Shown: positions 11,892-27,059, counted from the stretch's first letter. The stretch is 64,000 bases of DNA from Lonicera japonica (GCA_021464415.1 CM038469.1:2396501-2460500); one strand, 5' to 3'. A program made the numbers and translations. The notes: generated by a model from the sequence alone, not told the origin.

Positions 11892-12284
11892 ATGGAGTCG
11901 TACTCTCCTCTGCTGGAGAGAACTCGGGTCCCTCAACCTTCACTTCAGAGTTTCGCCGTAATCTCAATCTTCGATAAGCTCCGGTCAGCTCCCCCTCACC
12001 TCGGCGTCAACTCCGATCCCGGAAGAGATGCTATCACTCAATGCCTCAACTCCACCTCTCCTGCCGTCGTCGATCAATCGGTCCGAGAGCTTTGCCGCCT
12101 CGTAAAGGACTCTAAATTGGAGCTATCTAGAGGTTTATTGGAGCTCCAATCTGCTCTCGAAGGTTCTGATTCTCGTTTCGTGGATGTATTCGTTAAAGGT
12201 TTGGGTTTACTGGTTAGGCTAGGGTTTCAAAAGGACAGTTCTCTCTTTCGGTTTCATTCTTCAGAGAATCATCCTTTCATTAAG
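11892..12284 (+). CDS. RST1: RST1 exon 1 (residues 1-131)
   Basis: Starts at ATG 11892, where the family N-terminus begins, and ends in a GTACGG donor, phase 0. A second in-frame ATG 60 bases upstream would add 20 unmatched residues and is less likely. Confidence 0.93.
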
Positions 12285-15200
12285 GTACGGCACTTTCACC
12301 TGAGTATCGTCTATTTGTTAAAGGGATTTTTTTTTTTTTTTCCTTCTGAGTGTTGAATATTGGATGCTTAATTCTGAATGCTTAATGCTGAACTCGCCTC
12401 CCAAAATATGTGTTTGATTTTAGTTGGGCTGAACGCTGAATATGACATATCATTTTGACTTTGTTATTATGATATAAATTAATACGTAAAGAATAAAAAG
12501 AATAGGGGCCTAATTGGAGTAAACGATTATTAAAATTTAATTATGCATTTAGCAAGGAGCTCCTCCTTAATGTTGAATGATGAATTTTAATTCAATTCAG
12601 CATTAAGAGGTGAGAAAACAAACATCATTTCTACCTCTTAATGCTGAATAGAGGTAAAAACAAACACCACCAGAGTCTGTTTATTTATGACTGACTATGT
12701 AATTGGAGATTTTTCAAATTTTGGTGGGTTGCAGATACTTTCGTGCCGGACAGAAGTTCAATCCGAACTGTTGCAACAAGTGCTTCTATTTATGGCGCAG
12801 AACCAGCAGTTTGGAATGTTGGAAATTTGTGATTTCTTAAGGCCATTTTTGAATTCTTTGATATTACGAATGCCCTCCTCGGCTTCATTGTCTTCATTTG
12901 CTAGGAATTTGATCCCGTCAATGGCATCAGTGTCTTGCTCATACCCTCTGGAGGCAATGCCTGTTTTTAAATTGTTAACAGGATGTCTCAAATACTTTCC
13001 ATGCAAGAATGCCGAAGTAAGTATGCTTGTTAGTTGTTACTGGCATAGTTAATTATAATGGCAAAACCCTTTCAGTGGAATAAGCTGTTCATTTTTGGGA
13101 TAGATGTTTTTATGAAATCTAGTCTAAGAAGCTGTATGTCCCCTTTTATGAACGTTTGCAGGATATTACAAATATATCTTACGTTGTTGGATACATGGTG
13201 GATGCATATATAGTGGTTTTGAGGCACTTGGTTGGAATGGGAATGGTATGTTGCAAAACAACAATTCATTAACTATTGACTATTTTGTTCATGGCTTGCA
13301 TTGTTATTTCAGACCTTTGTCATATTTTTTTTTCTTGATACGAAACAGAAATTTCATTGCAACTTCAAAAAAGAAATTACAAGATAAGAGTGGGGACAAG
13401 GCATCCCTGACAGAGAATCCAAAGAGACAACATCCACAAACCACATAGAATCTAAGGAACTCAACATAAAAAACCAAGAACCAACTACCACAACAAAGAG
13501 TAAGAGCCTGAGAAATACGAAAGACATGATTTCTATAAACTTGACTCCTGGGAAAAACAGAAAACAATAAAAAAACAAGCTCATAAGCAGACTTCAATCC
13601 AATTATGCATAATGCAATCAATGCCCTGCCCAGAAAACTCCTTTGATAGGGATGGCCAAAGTGAGGATAGGTATAGCACTCCATCCCAAATCCTCTCCTT
13701 CTCACTTTCCTTATTCTGAAAACTTCTTTCATTTCTTTGAGACCAAATGCACCATGACACAGCCATGAAGTTGCACCTCCACAGGACTTTGGTCCTCTTT
13801 TTGTTTCCTTCTTGGTTCCACTGAATTTTCGATAACTCCTTCCACCTTTTAGGCATAGCGACTTGTATTTGAAAAACTCTTTACTCCTTTTATCCACACA
13901 AAATATGTAGAGGGACAATGCAAGAACAGATGATCAATATCCTCCCCAGCTGATTTACAAAGAACACACCATTGAGGTGATAGGCACAAGGCTGGCCTCC
14001 TTTTTTGAAGCAAATCACAAGTACTTCCTCTTAAAATCCACCCAAACAAAGAATTTGACTTTTGAAAGAATGCCCTCAGTCCAAATAGATCTCCATCTAT
14101 CATCCACAGGGTTCTAAACCTACAAAACTTATTTAGTTAATTGGGTAGAGGTTTCGAAGTCTAAATTGAGTGGGGAATTGGGTGTGGGAAATATTATCAA
14201 AAGAAATATGGCTCTGCTTGGGAAGTGGTTATGGAGATTCCGTTTGGAGAAAGATTCACTTTGGCATGTGGTCATTGAGAGCAAGTATGGGTCCCATTCT
14301 AATGGGTGGGATGCAGGCTTAGGAGTCAGTGGCACTCTTCGTGCCCCCACGGAAGTCGATTTCTAGAGTGTGGGTAGACTTTATGCAAAACATTAAATTA
14401 GTGGTGGGTGCGGGGGGCAAAATTCGATTCTGGGAGGATTTATGGGTGGGAAATAGTCCTCTTAAGGATCTATTTCCTAGGATTTTCAATCTTTCTTGTA
14501 ACCACAACATGACTATTCAATCGGTTTCCTCTTGGTTTCCAAACTTCTCTTGGGATCTGACTTTTCGTAGAGATTTAAATGATAGCGAGTTTGTTGAATT
14601 TTCAGCTATGATGGAGCTGATTTATTGTGCCCCTTTGAATCAGTATTATCTTGATAAAAGAGCTTGGGTGGCTCATTCTTCCAGTGTTTTTTCATGCAAA
14701 TCTTTTTTTGATGGTCTCACCCAACATTCTCAGTCAGTTTCAGCTTCTCAGTTCAGTTTCATATGGAAGCATGGGGTTCCTCCCAAAATTAAAGTGTCTG
14801 CTTGGCTTGCTTTAAAGGGGAAAGTCAACTCATGTGATGTGATTCAAAAGAGGAGGCCTTCATGGTGCCTGTCTCCCTCTTGGTGTGTGATGTGCAAACA
14901 GAAAGAAGAGAGCATTGATCATATTCTTCTTCACTGTGGGTTTGTCAGGAGAATCTGGGTTGCGTTATTTGAGATGTTCAGGGTTGTGTGTGCGATTCCC
15001 AGGAAGTGGTCAGAGTTTGTAGAGTTGAAATGGCATTTTGATTAGGGTCAAAACGTAGTAGGATTCCTATGGAGATTTGCAGTGCTAGCTGCAGCTTGGG
15101 GTGTATGGATGGAGAGAAATAAACGCATTTTTGCAGGAAAAAGCAGCTCAGTTGAGGATCTGAAGGATTATATTATATTTCTTATAGGGATGTGGGCTGG

Positions 15201-18200
15201 GGCGTCTAGAGCTCTTGATGGTCCAGATTATTTTCTGTTTAGTATTGATCCAGCTAGTTTTTTTAGCTAAGTGAGCCCTGAGTGTAGTGTATTCTTGTTT
15301 TGTTGGCTGGGTGGTAGTCAGTCTAGTGGAATTCTGTTTCACTAGTATGTCTTATTTTCATATCGCTTCTTTGTTGTATGCTCTTTCAAGTGGCAATAAA
15401 ATTTTTCTGTTTCTTATCAAAAAAAAAAGCCTAAAAAACTTATTTGCAATTTAGTAGTTGTCTCGGATTAATCAATTTTGATTGGTTGCAATAATGTCAG
15501 CAGCTGGTTCATGAGGCTCAATTATGTGGTGTGGAAATGCTAGAGACATATTTTTCACTATGTACACAACTTCACAAACGCTCTGGTGGGGGTGAAGCTG
15601 TAATTGAAGTTTCAAGGCACCTATTGGTCACACAGAAAGAGCTAGGCTTGAGTTATATTCCTGAATTATCATCAGTGATATTATTCTTGTTCGTTAGTCT
15701 CATTCAGTCAGATCTTGAGCATGAACAATTATCTATATTGAAACTCCTCTTCTTCCTGTTGAAGTGGAAAGGCGGATGCGGTACGTTCATTTGGATTTTG
15801 TAGTATTTATTTAGTAGGTAGTACATAATATGCTAGCTATAGTTTGGTCAATGTTTCTGGAGAATTGGTTGTACAGGATGTGTACCAGCACGTCATACTG
15901 TAGGGGTAGGCTCAATTAGTTTGCTGTTTGAGACCATGGAATAGTTTATAAATTATAACTCGTGTTGGGGTCACTTTGGTACTATAAATATATTTTTCAA
16001 CTGCAGTGTGTACTATAAATTATAACTCTGCTGGGGTTGCTTTGGTACTATAAATTACAACTCTGTTCATATTGAGTGTATTGCTTTTAATATTTCGTCC
16101 TTTCTATTTCGCAACCTGTGCCAGTGGTGAACTCTACTGTGTCTTCTTTTGCAGAGTTTGTTGGTGTGCAAAATCAATGCGGTGTGAATGAAGAGCTTTT
16201 ATTTGTTTTTCCTGTCATCACCCTTGTGTCATCTCCTTCTAGATCTGTTAAACAAGTAGCTATTGATTTACTTTCCATGTTGGAAAAGCTCTCGGTGAAT
16301 TTGTTAATTACACCAAAAGAAGAAATGAAAATGCAACGAGGATTCCCAGCTATTAGCAGACCTGAATACATCGTTTTTAGGCTCTTACAAAAATTGTGGT
16401 TTGAGGTTTGGATTCCATTATTGTATGCCAGAAAATTATTTTATATTTCTTTTCAATTTCTTGATAATTGATATTCTTGTGGCAATATGCTATTCAAAAC
16501 CGCTATCTTAATGCCTGAAAATTTGTTTTGTTTTATCTTATCAATTTCTTAATAATTGGCCTTCTTGTGGTAATATGCCCATTTATTGTGTCTGGTTGCC
16601 ACATTTGTTTGTTGGCTGTGTAGCAAATTAGCAATAAGAAAATGACATCACTTTCTCTATTTTCCAATAAAGTATTATGAGTGAAAATTCACGTGATATC
16701 ACCTTGACAGCGCATTTGGGTATTCACTTTTTGAATTGCCTCTATAGTTCAGGATGGAGAGAAGTATAAAACTTCAGATTTTTCTGAATTTTTAACCTAT
16801 TGTTCAGAGCACTAAAGCCAGAAAAATATTACTCATCATTTTTGAATTTGTTCTGGGCTTTCTTACTGCTTCTATTCTCTGGTACAAAAACTGAGATTTT
16901 GTTTGGACCTTTGTATGGTGATTGCATGCTTAAGGGTATATGATCAAAAAGTACAACGAACTTAACACTTTTTCACAATTTGAGTAACATACTTTTTTCT
17001 CGACATTTTAGACAGTGAACTTTTGTTTTCTTTTCATTTTAGTCACATGTTACTCAACTGTTTGGCTACCATTGACAAAATGCTGAGGTGGCCGTTAATT
17101 TTCCCATGTGGCTGCACACTTTTTTTAAGAAAAGATACACGTCATTTAAAGTGTTCTTTCTTCCCCAAATATATAGATTATATATATAAATATATGTATT
17201 CCAACTCTCTCCTCAAATATATATATACACAGATACATACATATATATATAATATACATAATTCAAAAGGGTTTGTTCCTCCTCCATAGTTGCTGGTCTG
17301 CGTGATGATGCACCGACTCTCTCTATATATAATATGTATGTATATATATGTTCACATATAGATAGAGAGGGTTCTGTTCTTCCCCAAAGTGTTCTTCCCC
17401 CAAATCACTTTCTTCATCAGGGTTTGAACATCTTTCAAAATTTTAAAATCTCAGAACACAATTGAAACCCTAATGCACAAACTTTGGAATCCATGATTGG
17501 CTTGATGATTTTAATTCGAGTACACAAATGCCTTAATTTCCCCACAGATTTAAGTTTGCAGACGGAAATATGGACATCTCGAGCTCTGGACCATTACCGC
17601 CATAATCACTATTAATGCCATTATCGTAGCCCCTCCCTGGACGGAGACTCCATTGACGGCAAAGAGGATTAGTTTCTTCTCTCTCTTTTTTTAATTATAT
17701 AATCATGTGGCTTTCCAGCTGTGTAAAATAAACGGACACATAAGCATGTTACTATCCAACTCAGCTTTCCATTAACGGTAGCCAAACGGTTGTGTAACTG
17801 TCAAAAATGTCAAAAAAAGAAAAGAAAGTATGTTACCGGAATTGTAAAAAAGTGTAAAGCTCGTACTTTTTGATCATTTAGTCCATGCTTAATTACACAC
17901 TTCGAGGCAAATTTGTGTCACTTAAAATCCTTTTGATGGATTATACCAATCTTTAGGCACCAAAGCTGGGGAAAAAGCTATTTACCGACTTGCTAAAGGT
18001 CGAGAAAGGAAGACAAAAGACTTGGATCAAGTGAGATGCATTAAGGACGAAGAAGGTAATGTCTTGGTTAAAGAACAAGACATACAAGAGAGATGGAAGA
18101 ACTATTTTCACAAATTATTTAATGAAGGTTACGAGATTTTAGCATGTGGAGATGAGCTGAACATGCGAGAGGATGACCAAAATTTCACCTTTTATCGCAG

Positions 18201-21200
18201 AATTCAAGAAAAGGAAGTGAAAGAAGCATTGATACGAATGGATAGTGGTAAAGCAGTTGGGCCAGATAGTATACCTATTGAGGTTTGGAAGGGTCTAGGT
18301 GATAAAGGCATTGGTTGGCTCACAAGGTTTTTCAACAAGATATTGAGGTCAAAGAAGATGCCGGAAGAATGGAGGAGAAGCACCCTAATCCCGATTTATA
18401 AGAATAAAGGGGATATACAAAATTGCGCCAATTACAGGGGGATTAAACTCATGAGTCATACTATGAAGTTATGGGAAAGGGTGATTGAGCGGAGACTAAG
18501 AAAAGAAACCAGCATTTTAGATAATCAATTTGGTTTTATGCCCGGAAGGTCGACCATGGAAGCAATTTACTTGTTGCGGCGTTTGATGGAGCAATATCGG
18601 AGGGATCAAAAGGACCTACACATGGTTTTCATTGACTTGGAGAAGGCGTACGATAGGGTACCCAGAGAGATTTTGTGGAAAGCCTTAGAGAAGAAAGGGG
18701 TTAGGATTGCCTATATTCGTGTTATCAAGGACATGTATGAAGGAGCTATGACTAGTGTGAGAACACATAGTGGGTCCACAGAAGATTTTCCTATAACTAT
18801 AGGACTACACCAAGGGTCAGCTTTGAGCCCTTATCTGTTTACCTTGGTCTTGGATGTACTCACGGAACACATTCAAGAGCCAGCACCGCGATGTATGCTG
18901 TTTGCAGATGATATTGTCCTAGTGGGTGAGTCCAGAGAAGAGCTAAATGGGAAAGTGGAAACTTGGAGACAAAATTTAGAAGCGCATGGCTTTCGTTTAA
19001 GCAGAAGTAAGACAGAATACATGGAGTGCAAGTTCAATAAAAGGCGGAGCACTACTAACTTAGAGGTAAAAGTTGGGGATAATGTCATACCACAAGTCAC
19101 TCGGTTTAAGTATCTTGGATCCATTATACAAGAAGATGGGGAGATAGAGGGAGATGTAAATCACCGGATTCAAGCAGGATGGTTGAAATGGAGGAAAGCT
19201 TCGGGTGTGTTATGTGATAAAAAGGTACCACTAAAGTTAAAAGGAAAATTCTATCGTACCGCGGTTAGACCAGCAATGTTGTATGGGACTGAGTGTTGGG
19301 CGGTCAAAAGCCAACACGAGAATAAACTAAGTGTAGCTGAGATGAGAATGTTGAGATGGATGAGTGGCAAGACTAGGAAAGATAAGATCAGGAATGTTAC
19401 CATCAGAGAGAGAGTTGGGGTGGCACCTATTACAGAAAAGATGGTTGAATCTCGACTTAGATGGTTTGGGCATGTATGGAGGAGACCTGCAGATGCCATG
19501 GTTAGGAGAATTGATCATATGGAGGGAAGCCTAGTTGTTAGAGGCAGAGGAAGACCTAGAAAAACTATAGGTGAAACTATTAAGAAGGATTTAGAGGCGA
19601 ATGGTTTCACTAGAGATATGATTCACGACAGACCACTATGGCGTCGTTTGATCCATGTAGCCGACCCCACCTAGTGGGATAAAGGCTTGTTGTTGTTGTT
19701 GTTGTTGTTGTTGTATTTGCTATATTGGATTTCTAATTCATGCTCATATGATGCTTTATCCTTGATTTAGCTGGGGACAAGTTCTCTTTCTGGCACATTA
19801 CGTTAAAGATGAGTCTACTATAATTATTTATAATCATGTACTTTCAGGAGCAGCCTTTGTCATTTTGTTCTTCGTATCTGAATTTTACGTCTATTGGTGA
19901 AGCCAATTTCAAAGAATCGTACAATGTACTGAAAACCCGGATTTCTCTAGTAAGGGAGTTTTCTCTATCGGTTGTTGAAAAACGCAGGTCCTCCCTCCCT
20001 ACCTCTCACTCCCAGGAGATATTTCTCAATGGTAAGTGTTTCTTAAGATCTTTTCTTAGAGTTTCTTAGTGTCCCCTACTTTGGCTTGGTGTAGTTTGTT
20101 GTGCTAATTTTAAGGTTGACATTTTAATCAACATCCCCTGTTTTTTTCTTGTAGAAATGCCCCCGATACTTGGTGCATTAGCCAGTGTTTTGGTCATTCA
20201 TCATACATTGGGGAGTTCTGCTGTAGATCTCTTGGCTGTTACTGGCAATATGGACCCTAAACTTGGTGTTCCTTTGTTGTTAGTCATTCTATTCTACAAT
20301 AACATATTCTCTGGTAAAGATGAAGTCAATGATTCCCATAGCATGTTGGTGAGTTTAGCCATAATTTATCCTTGATGTATGAAAGGATACTATCTTTTCC
20401 TTTTTGATTGTAATCTAGGAAGCACAACACAAACACAAGATGCAAATATAACACGGCAAAGAGACAATTTTTTTTTTTTTAAATTAAGATACGTAGTCAT
20501 CGGACTATGTTCAACATGAAACAGTATTTGTTCATATTTAAATTTTAAAATGAAATTTATCAATAATCAAAATTTCAATCAATTGAAATTATTAACAAAT
20601 CCAAAAATCATCACAAAACAGAGTACCCCAGACCTTTCTAATGTAACAGCCCAAGTAGCAGTAAATAAAGGCCATATAAAATATGCACCGTAAACAATCT
20701 GCTCGTCAGTTGCATTCTCAAGACATGTTTCTTTATATATGTATGATAATGAATTCACAGTATTCCATTCAATTTCTATGGGATATAGTGGCCTTGCTTT
20801 TTTTTGCTTTGAACTCATGTAGCAACTGCTTTTGGAGGAGTTTTGATAGGAAACACACAATTTTATTCCAAAAACAAGGAAAAACATTACAATGATCGCT
20901 ATGATTCAGAGGATGAGGCATCCTCTGGATATCAAATCTAGATAAATCTTGATTAAGGAATAAAAAACAGAACACCCTTCTAACTAAACAAAGTACTATC
21001 CCAGGCAGGTATCACAATATAAACAGAATAAGTATTGGAATGTGCTGTCGAAATTTTTTGAAGCCCTTGCCCATAAGCCTACGAGAAACTGAGCATGACA
21101 CCATAACTCCTCTGTACTACATCTTTCTCTGAACACTCATCTATTCCTTTCAAGCCATACTAGCCAAGCTACAACCGTCATCAAAAATCTCCACAACACT

Positions 21201-24200
21201 TTAATTTTCTTGCCATGCTGCTTAAATATCCATTTTATGACAATGAAGTCTGTCCATCTGGATGGGACAGCCCCTATTACTCCAAACAGATCCCATAATT
21301 TAGCCCAAATATGCTTAACAAAATCACAATGCAACAGAATGTGATCCACAGATTCTCCCATCTTCTTACACATTATGCACCACGAAGGGGATAACGCCAT
21401 GTAAGGTCTCCTAGATTGAAGCACATCACACGTTTTCAATTTCCCCAAGGAAGCAAGCCACAAAAAAACTCTGATTTTATTGGGGGTACCGCCTTTCCAA
21501 ATGATCTCTGCATGGGGGGATGTTGTCAAAGAGAATGAACAAAGGATTTCAAAGTACGATTTACACGTAAACCCTCCCAATTTGTGCCCTACCCAAACCC
21601 TTGTATCTGAAGAAAATTGGTTATATTGTACACTATCGATTGAATTCAGAAGGGTCATAAACTCATCACAATCCCTAAGCTATATTGTCTAGAAAATTCT
21701 AAGTTCTATGAATGGTTGGAATTTAAGGATCACACTTATCTTCTCTTAAACTTAAAGACTATAGACCTATTAGCCTTGTCACAAGTTTATATAAGATATT
21801 GGCCAAAGTCTTAGCATTGAGAATAAGAGAGGTAATGAGTGAAACGGTGGGGTTAGCACAAGGGGCGTTTGTGAAAGGTCGACAAATCCTCGACCTTGTC
21901 TTAATCGCTAATGAAAGTGTAGAGGAGTATCGCGGTAAAAATAAAGAAGGTGTGGTTTTCAAAATTGATTTCGAAAAAGCATATGATCACATAGAATGGG
22001 ATTTCATAGATCATGTGCTTGAAAATAAGGGCTTTGGGGCTAGATGGAGAAAGTGGATTAAGGGTTGTCTTTCTTCTTCCAATTTTTCGGTTATGGTAAA
22101 TGGGAGACCAAGAGGCATTTTTAATGCCTCAAGGGGCATTAGACAAGGGGATCCGCTCTCACCTTTTCTTTTTGTGTTAGTGGCAGACGTCCTTAATAGA
22201 TTGGTTGTGAGAGCGAGAGAGATGGGCATTATTGATGGGTTCGAGATAGGGAGGGATAAAATTAAATTGTCTCATTTGCAATTTGCCGATGACACCATAT
22301 TCTTTCTATCAAATGATGTGAATAAATTGAAAAATTTAATTACCATTTTGGATACCTTTGGGTTAGCTTCGGGGCTTCACATTAATGTGGCCAAAAGTAC
22401 GCTAGTGGGCATTAATTTGAAGGAGGAGGATATGGTGTCACTATCGAGAGTGTCGGGATGCGAGATAGGTTCTTGGCCTATGTCCTACCTTGGGATGCCG
22501 TTAGGAGATAATCCTATCCGAGTAGGATTTTGGAATCCGGTTATTGAAAAGATTTCCAAAAGATTAGAGGGTTGGTTAAAAGGGTGCTTGTCGAAGGGTG
22601 GGAGGTTAACTTTAATTCAATCTGTGTTAGAAAGCATCCCCATTTATTATCTTTCTCTCTTTAAAATGCCGATTTCGGTGTGTAACACCATTGAAAAAAT
22701 GATGAGGGATTTTTTTTGGGAAGGGTACGGTGAGAGTGTTGGTGATCATTTAATAAGATGGGACAATGTTTCCAAGAGCAAGGAAAAGGGGGGGTTGGGT
22801 ATTGGTAACATTGCATGTAAGAATGCGGCTTTGTTAGGGAAATGGCTTTGGAGATTTCCTAATGAACAAAATTCGTTTTGGTGCTTAATTATCAAGAGCA
22901 AGTATGGCATTCACGTTAATGGTTGGGATACAAATTTGGTTACTAGAAGCACTCATAGAAATCCTTGGAAAGCTATCTCTTCCGGTATTGAAAAATTTAA
23001 AGCTTTCATTCGACTTAAGGTGGGAATGGGTAACTCCATAAGATTTTGGGAAGACATTTGGGTCGGGGATTCTTCTCTTGCCTCTCTCTTTCCTCGGTTG
23101 TACAGCATTTCTCGTAATATAAATAGTTCAATTGCATCAGTTATTCGTTGGCATCATCACGATTCTTTCTCATGGGATCTAGAATTTCGCAGAAATCTAC
23201 ATGAGAGGGAAATTGTAGAATTCTCGGAATTGTTGGGTTTGATTTATCATTCGAAGGTGTCTAGAACAGACCGAGATTCTAGATATTGGGTGGGGGAAAA
23301 ATTGGGAATATTCTCTTGCAAATCCTTTTTCCATTTGCTCATCAATTCACCACAAGATTCCATCTTTGTGCCTCATAAGTTTATATGGAAAACAGGTATA
23401 CCTCCGAAAGTGAAAATTTTTGGTTGGTTGGCCTCTTGGAAGAGAGTAAACACGTGTGACATTCTCCAAATAAGAAGGCCTTATTTAACGATTTCCCCTT
23501 CTTGGTGTATTTTGTGCAAACAGAAAGGAGAGAGCATTGATCACATTCTTTTACACTGTAATTTCACTGGATATATGTGGAACAAGGTGGGAGAGGTATT
23601 TGGTTCAATTGGTGCTAAACCTAGTTCTTGGCTGGATTTTTTGAGCATGGAATGGCAGTTTGTAGGGAATAAAAAGAAGTCCAAACTAATGTGGAGATGT
23701 TGTTGTCTAGCATTAGCATGGTGCATTTGGCAAGAGAGAAACACAAGGGTTTTTGAAGACAAATCAAATGAAGCCGCCGAAATCTGGCTTAAAATCAAGC
23801 TGTTATCATCTATTTGGGCTATCTCTTCTAGTTTATTTGTCAACCTTTCTATTTCTGTTATTTGTTCTAATTTGGGGGCAGCTATCCAGTGATGGAGATT
23901 TGTTTGGAGCTGGTTTACTGTTTTTTTTCATTCTTCTTGTTTTCCCTCAGTTAGCTAGAGGATTTAAGGGGCTTGGTGGACTCCTGGTTCACCAAGATTG
24001 CTCTCATCTTTGTAATGCTTTTATATTCCTATTTAATAAAGCATTTTGTTTCGGATCAAAAAAAAAAAGAACCAATAGAATTTTGGCATTAAGATATTGG
24101 ACAACCGGTAAAGATGGGGAAATGACTCTTTTAACGGACGATGATCTACCTAACTATCTTCCCAAAAATGGGTTCTATCTCCTTTCCCGATCCTTATCTT

Positions 24201-27059
24201 AGTATTAACCATGAATTATTCCATCCTTTTGCTATAGATTTCCAAGGGGATCGAAGAGAAGCATTAAAATCAGTATTCGCATCCCATCCATTAGGGTCAA
24301 GACCAAATTTACTCACAATGATGGAATGCCAAAGATTGTCACGTTCAATGGGAAACCTCCACAAACATTTACCGAGCAAGGCGATGTACCTTTTGAATAA
24401 GTTTCCTATACAGACACCCCCAAATTACTTTGGTTTAGATACTACTCCCATCTAACCAAATGATCACTCTTGCTCTCACCTTTTCCTTTCCAAAAAAAAT
24501 CCCTTATCATTTTTCCATTGTCTAAGCCACCCTTATTGGTATTTTAAAAAAATTGATAGGATTGGTGTGTTGCTAATTCTTGAAATTTTCTTCTTTCTTC
24601 TTCATTTTTTTTAATCTCAATTTTGCTTGAGGGTACCTTGCCTTCATTAATTTTGTATAATTTCTCTATTAAGAGAATTTATTTTCTTATACAACAACAA
24701 CAACAACAAGCCTTTATCCCACTAGGTGGGGTCGGCTACATGGATCAAACGACGCCATAGTGATCTGTCATGAATCATATCTTTAGTGAAACCATTTGCC
24801 TCTAAATCCTTCTTAATAGTTTCGCCTATAGTTTTTCTAGGTCTTCCTCTGCCTCTAACAACTAGGCTTCCCTCCATATGATCAACTCTCCTAACCACGG
24901 CATCTACAGGTCTCCTCCATACATGCCCAAACCATCTAAGTCGAGATTCAACAATTTTTTGGACTTTCACAATTTATAAGACCTATGTTATCAATTTCGT
25001 AGACTTAGTTTATCGGGAAAGCACAATATAGTTTTATCCATTGAAAACTCTCTGTAATTCTAGAAATATAAAGTCTTACACAATGCGGACAAAATGTCTC
25101 TTTGTTTTACATCGATGGGTATCTGCTACTTTTCAATACAGGGTTCTGTATATTTGTCTTGGCCTTGTCCTTCATTTTTACCATTACACTTACCCCATAA
25201 CGTGCCCAAAATGTGTCTGGCATAAAAAAAGTAAAAACTAGGACACAATTTTTTGTGCCCAACACGGGCTCAGGGATCTGAGGAGTCTTTGCTTAACTGG
25301 TTGACAAATTTTCAGTGTTTTCTTACAAGATTTTTCTGTCAATTGTGACTGCAGCTAAAGCTTCTCGGAATGCTACCATCACTTGCATCACATCCAGCCA
25401 TGATGCCGCTCATAGTTCAGACTATCTTGCCAATGCTTCACAAGGACACACCTCCGTACGTTCTTGATAGTTCAGACTATCTCGCCCTGTTATTTTGTAT
25501 GTCGTGAGTGCAGTGCATTGTTATTGATTGAAACCCTTACATCACGAAATCAAATAATCACCTTTTGGGGTCTGCTCATAATTTATTGAGCAACAAAGTG
25601 AGTGCTTAAATAATTCTACCAATGGAGTGATAAAATTGTGAACCTTATGTTGAAGGACCAAGCTGAAGTTAGGATTTCATGGGCGGTAGAATGATGCTAT
25701 GTGGGTTCTTATTAGCAAACCGATGATCATAGTACAAGGATTTTTTTTTCTCAATTTAGAGGTAAAATGGGTGGAGCCACATAGTTGAATTAGAGGTCTA
25801 AGACATATTGTAGTATAAGGCACTCATGTAGCCGTTAGGATAATGTCACCAGGGTAGTGGTATGGTTTTCATATTGTATTTCCGATGGTCAATTACCTTG
25901 TTGAATGCAATTGGGACATTGGTGCATTTGTGGCATGTAAAGTATAAAATATTAGCTTTCTACAATCTTAATAGAGAGATAACTTGGGAAACAAGCCTCT
26001 GAAAAGCTCTCAATTTGGAGCCAAACAAAATCAACTTACCACTTGTTACATGTGGCCAGAAATTCAAGTCCTTAGGTTCAATAAAAGGGTGAACTGACTC
26101 ACAACTTTGAATGGCTTACCAGGATGTACCAATTCTTAATAACTGAATTTTTATTAAAAAAAATTAGATATTGACCAATTTTTTATTTTTATATATTTAT
26201 AATATATATTAAGCATGATCAAGGAGTTTTGGCACGTCTGTGAAATTACAAAAGTACCTTTATTGCGCTGAAGATATCTAGACAATAATGCGTAAGTCGG
26301 GATTTGAACTTATGTCCTCAAGCTTGAGGAGTGCATGTACTTACCACTTGATCAAATGCCATTTTATTATTTTAATGTGAGTAATTAATAACTATCATGT
26401 TGCACATACATAGAGTGTGCTGCAAGGCTAGTCATATATATATATAGTTCAGTTGTAAGCATCCTTCAATGCCCAGGGACTCTTCAGTAGTATCTCTTTA
26501 ATTTTTTTCTTTCTTTTGTACTTGTTGATTTGCGTCCTATTCTTGTGATAAATTTTACATAATAATTGAAAAGCTCATACACATGTATGCATATGTATAT
26601 CAGTCTTGACAGTTGCTTCTTCTGTATTCAGCGTGTTGTACTCTACTGCCATACGTTTGCTTTGCAAGACCTGGGAGATCAATGATCGTGTATTTGGGAG
26701 TTTCGAGGTAAAAAGTTTGCTGTTCTCTTCTCCATTGTATATTAAGTGATCCATTCTTCTTATCTCAATTAGTTATGTAGAATTTGATACTAGCGTCTCC
26801 TGTGAATGAGGACAGTTAATAAAAATTTGTAAAATTAGATGCTAGTGGGTTCCCTACAAATGAGGGTGGGAATGAACTGTAAGGTTTGAGTTCTATAAGA
26901 CTGTAATTGGACAACTTGCTTTCTAATGGAATAAATTTGTAAGGATATTGAGGTAAAAATTTGTGGAACATCAATACAACTTCACTTTATAGAAAAATAT
27001 TGAGCTTTGACCTGGTTACGTGGTTCTCCATTTACGATTCTTTGTTATCACATCCACCT

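Noticed and set aside
13323..15429. Head-to-head L1 pieces in intron 3 as one twin-primed inversion
   Set aside because: Both pieces contain the same 3' protein region and each has its own poly(A), so they are separate insertions; twin priming would give different parts of one copy.
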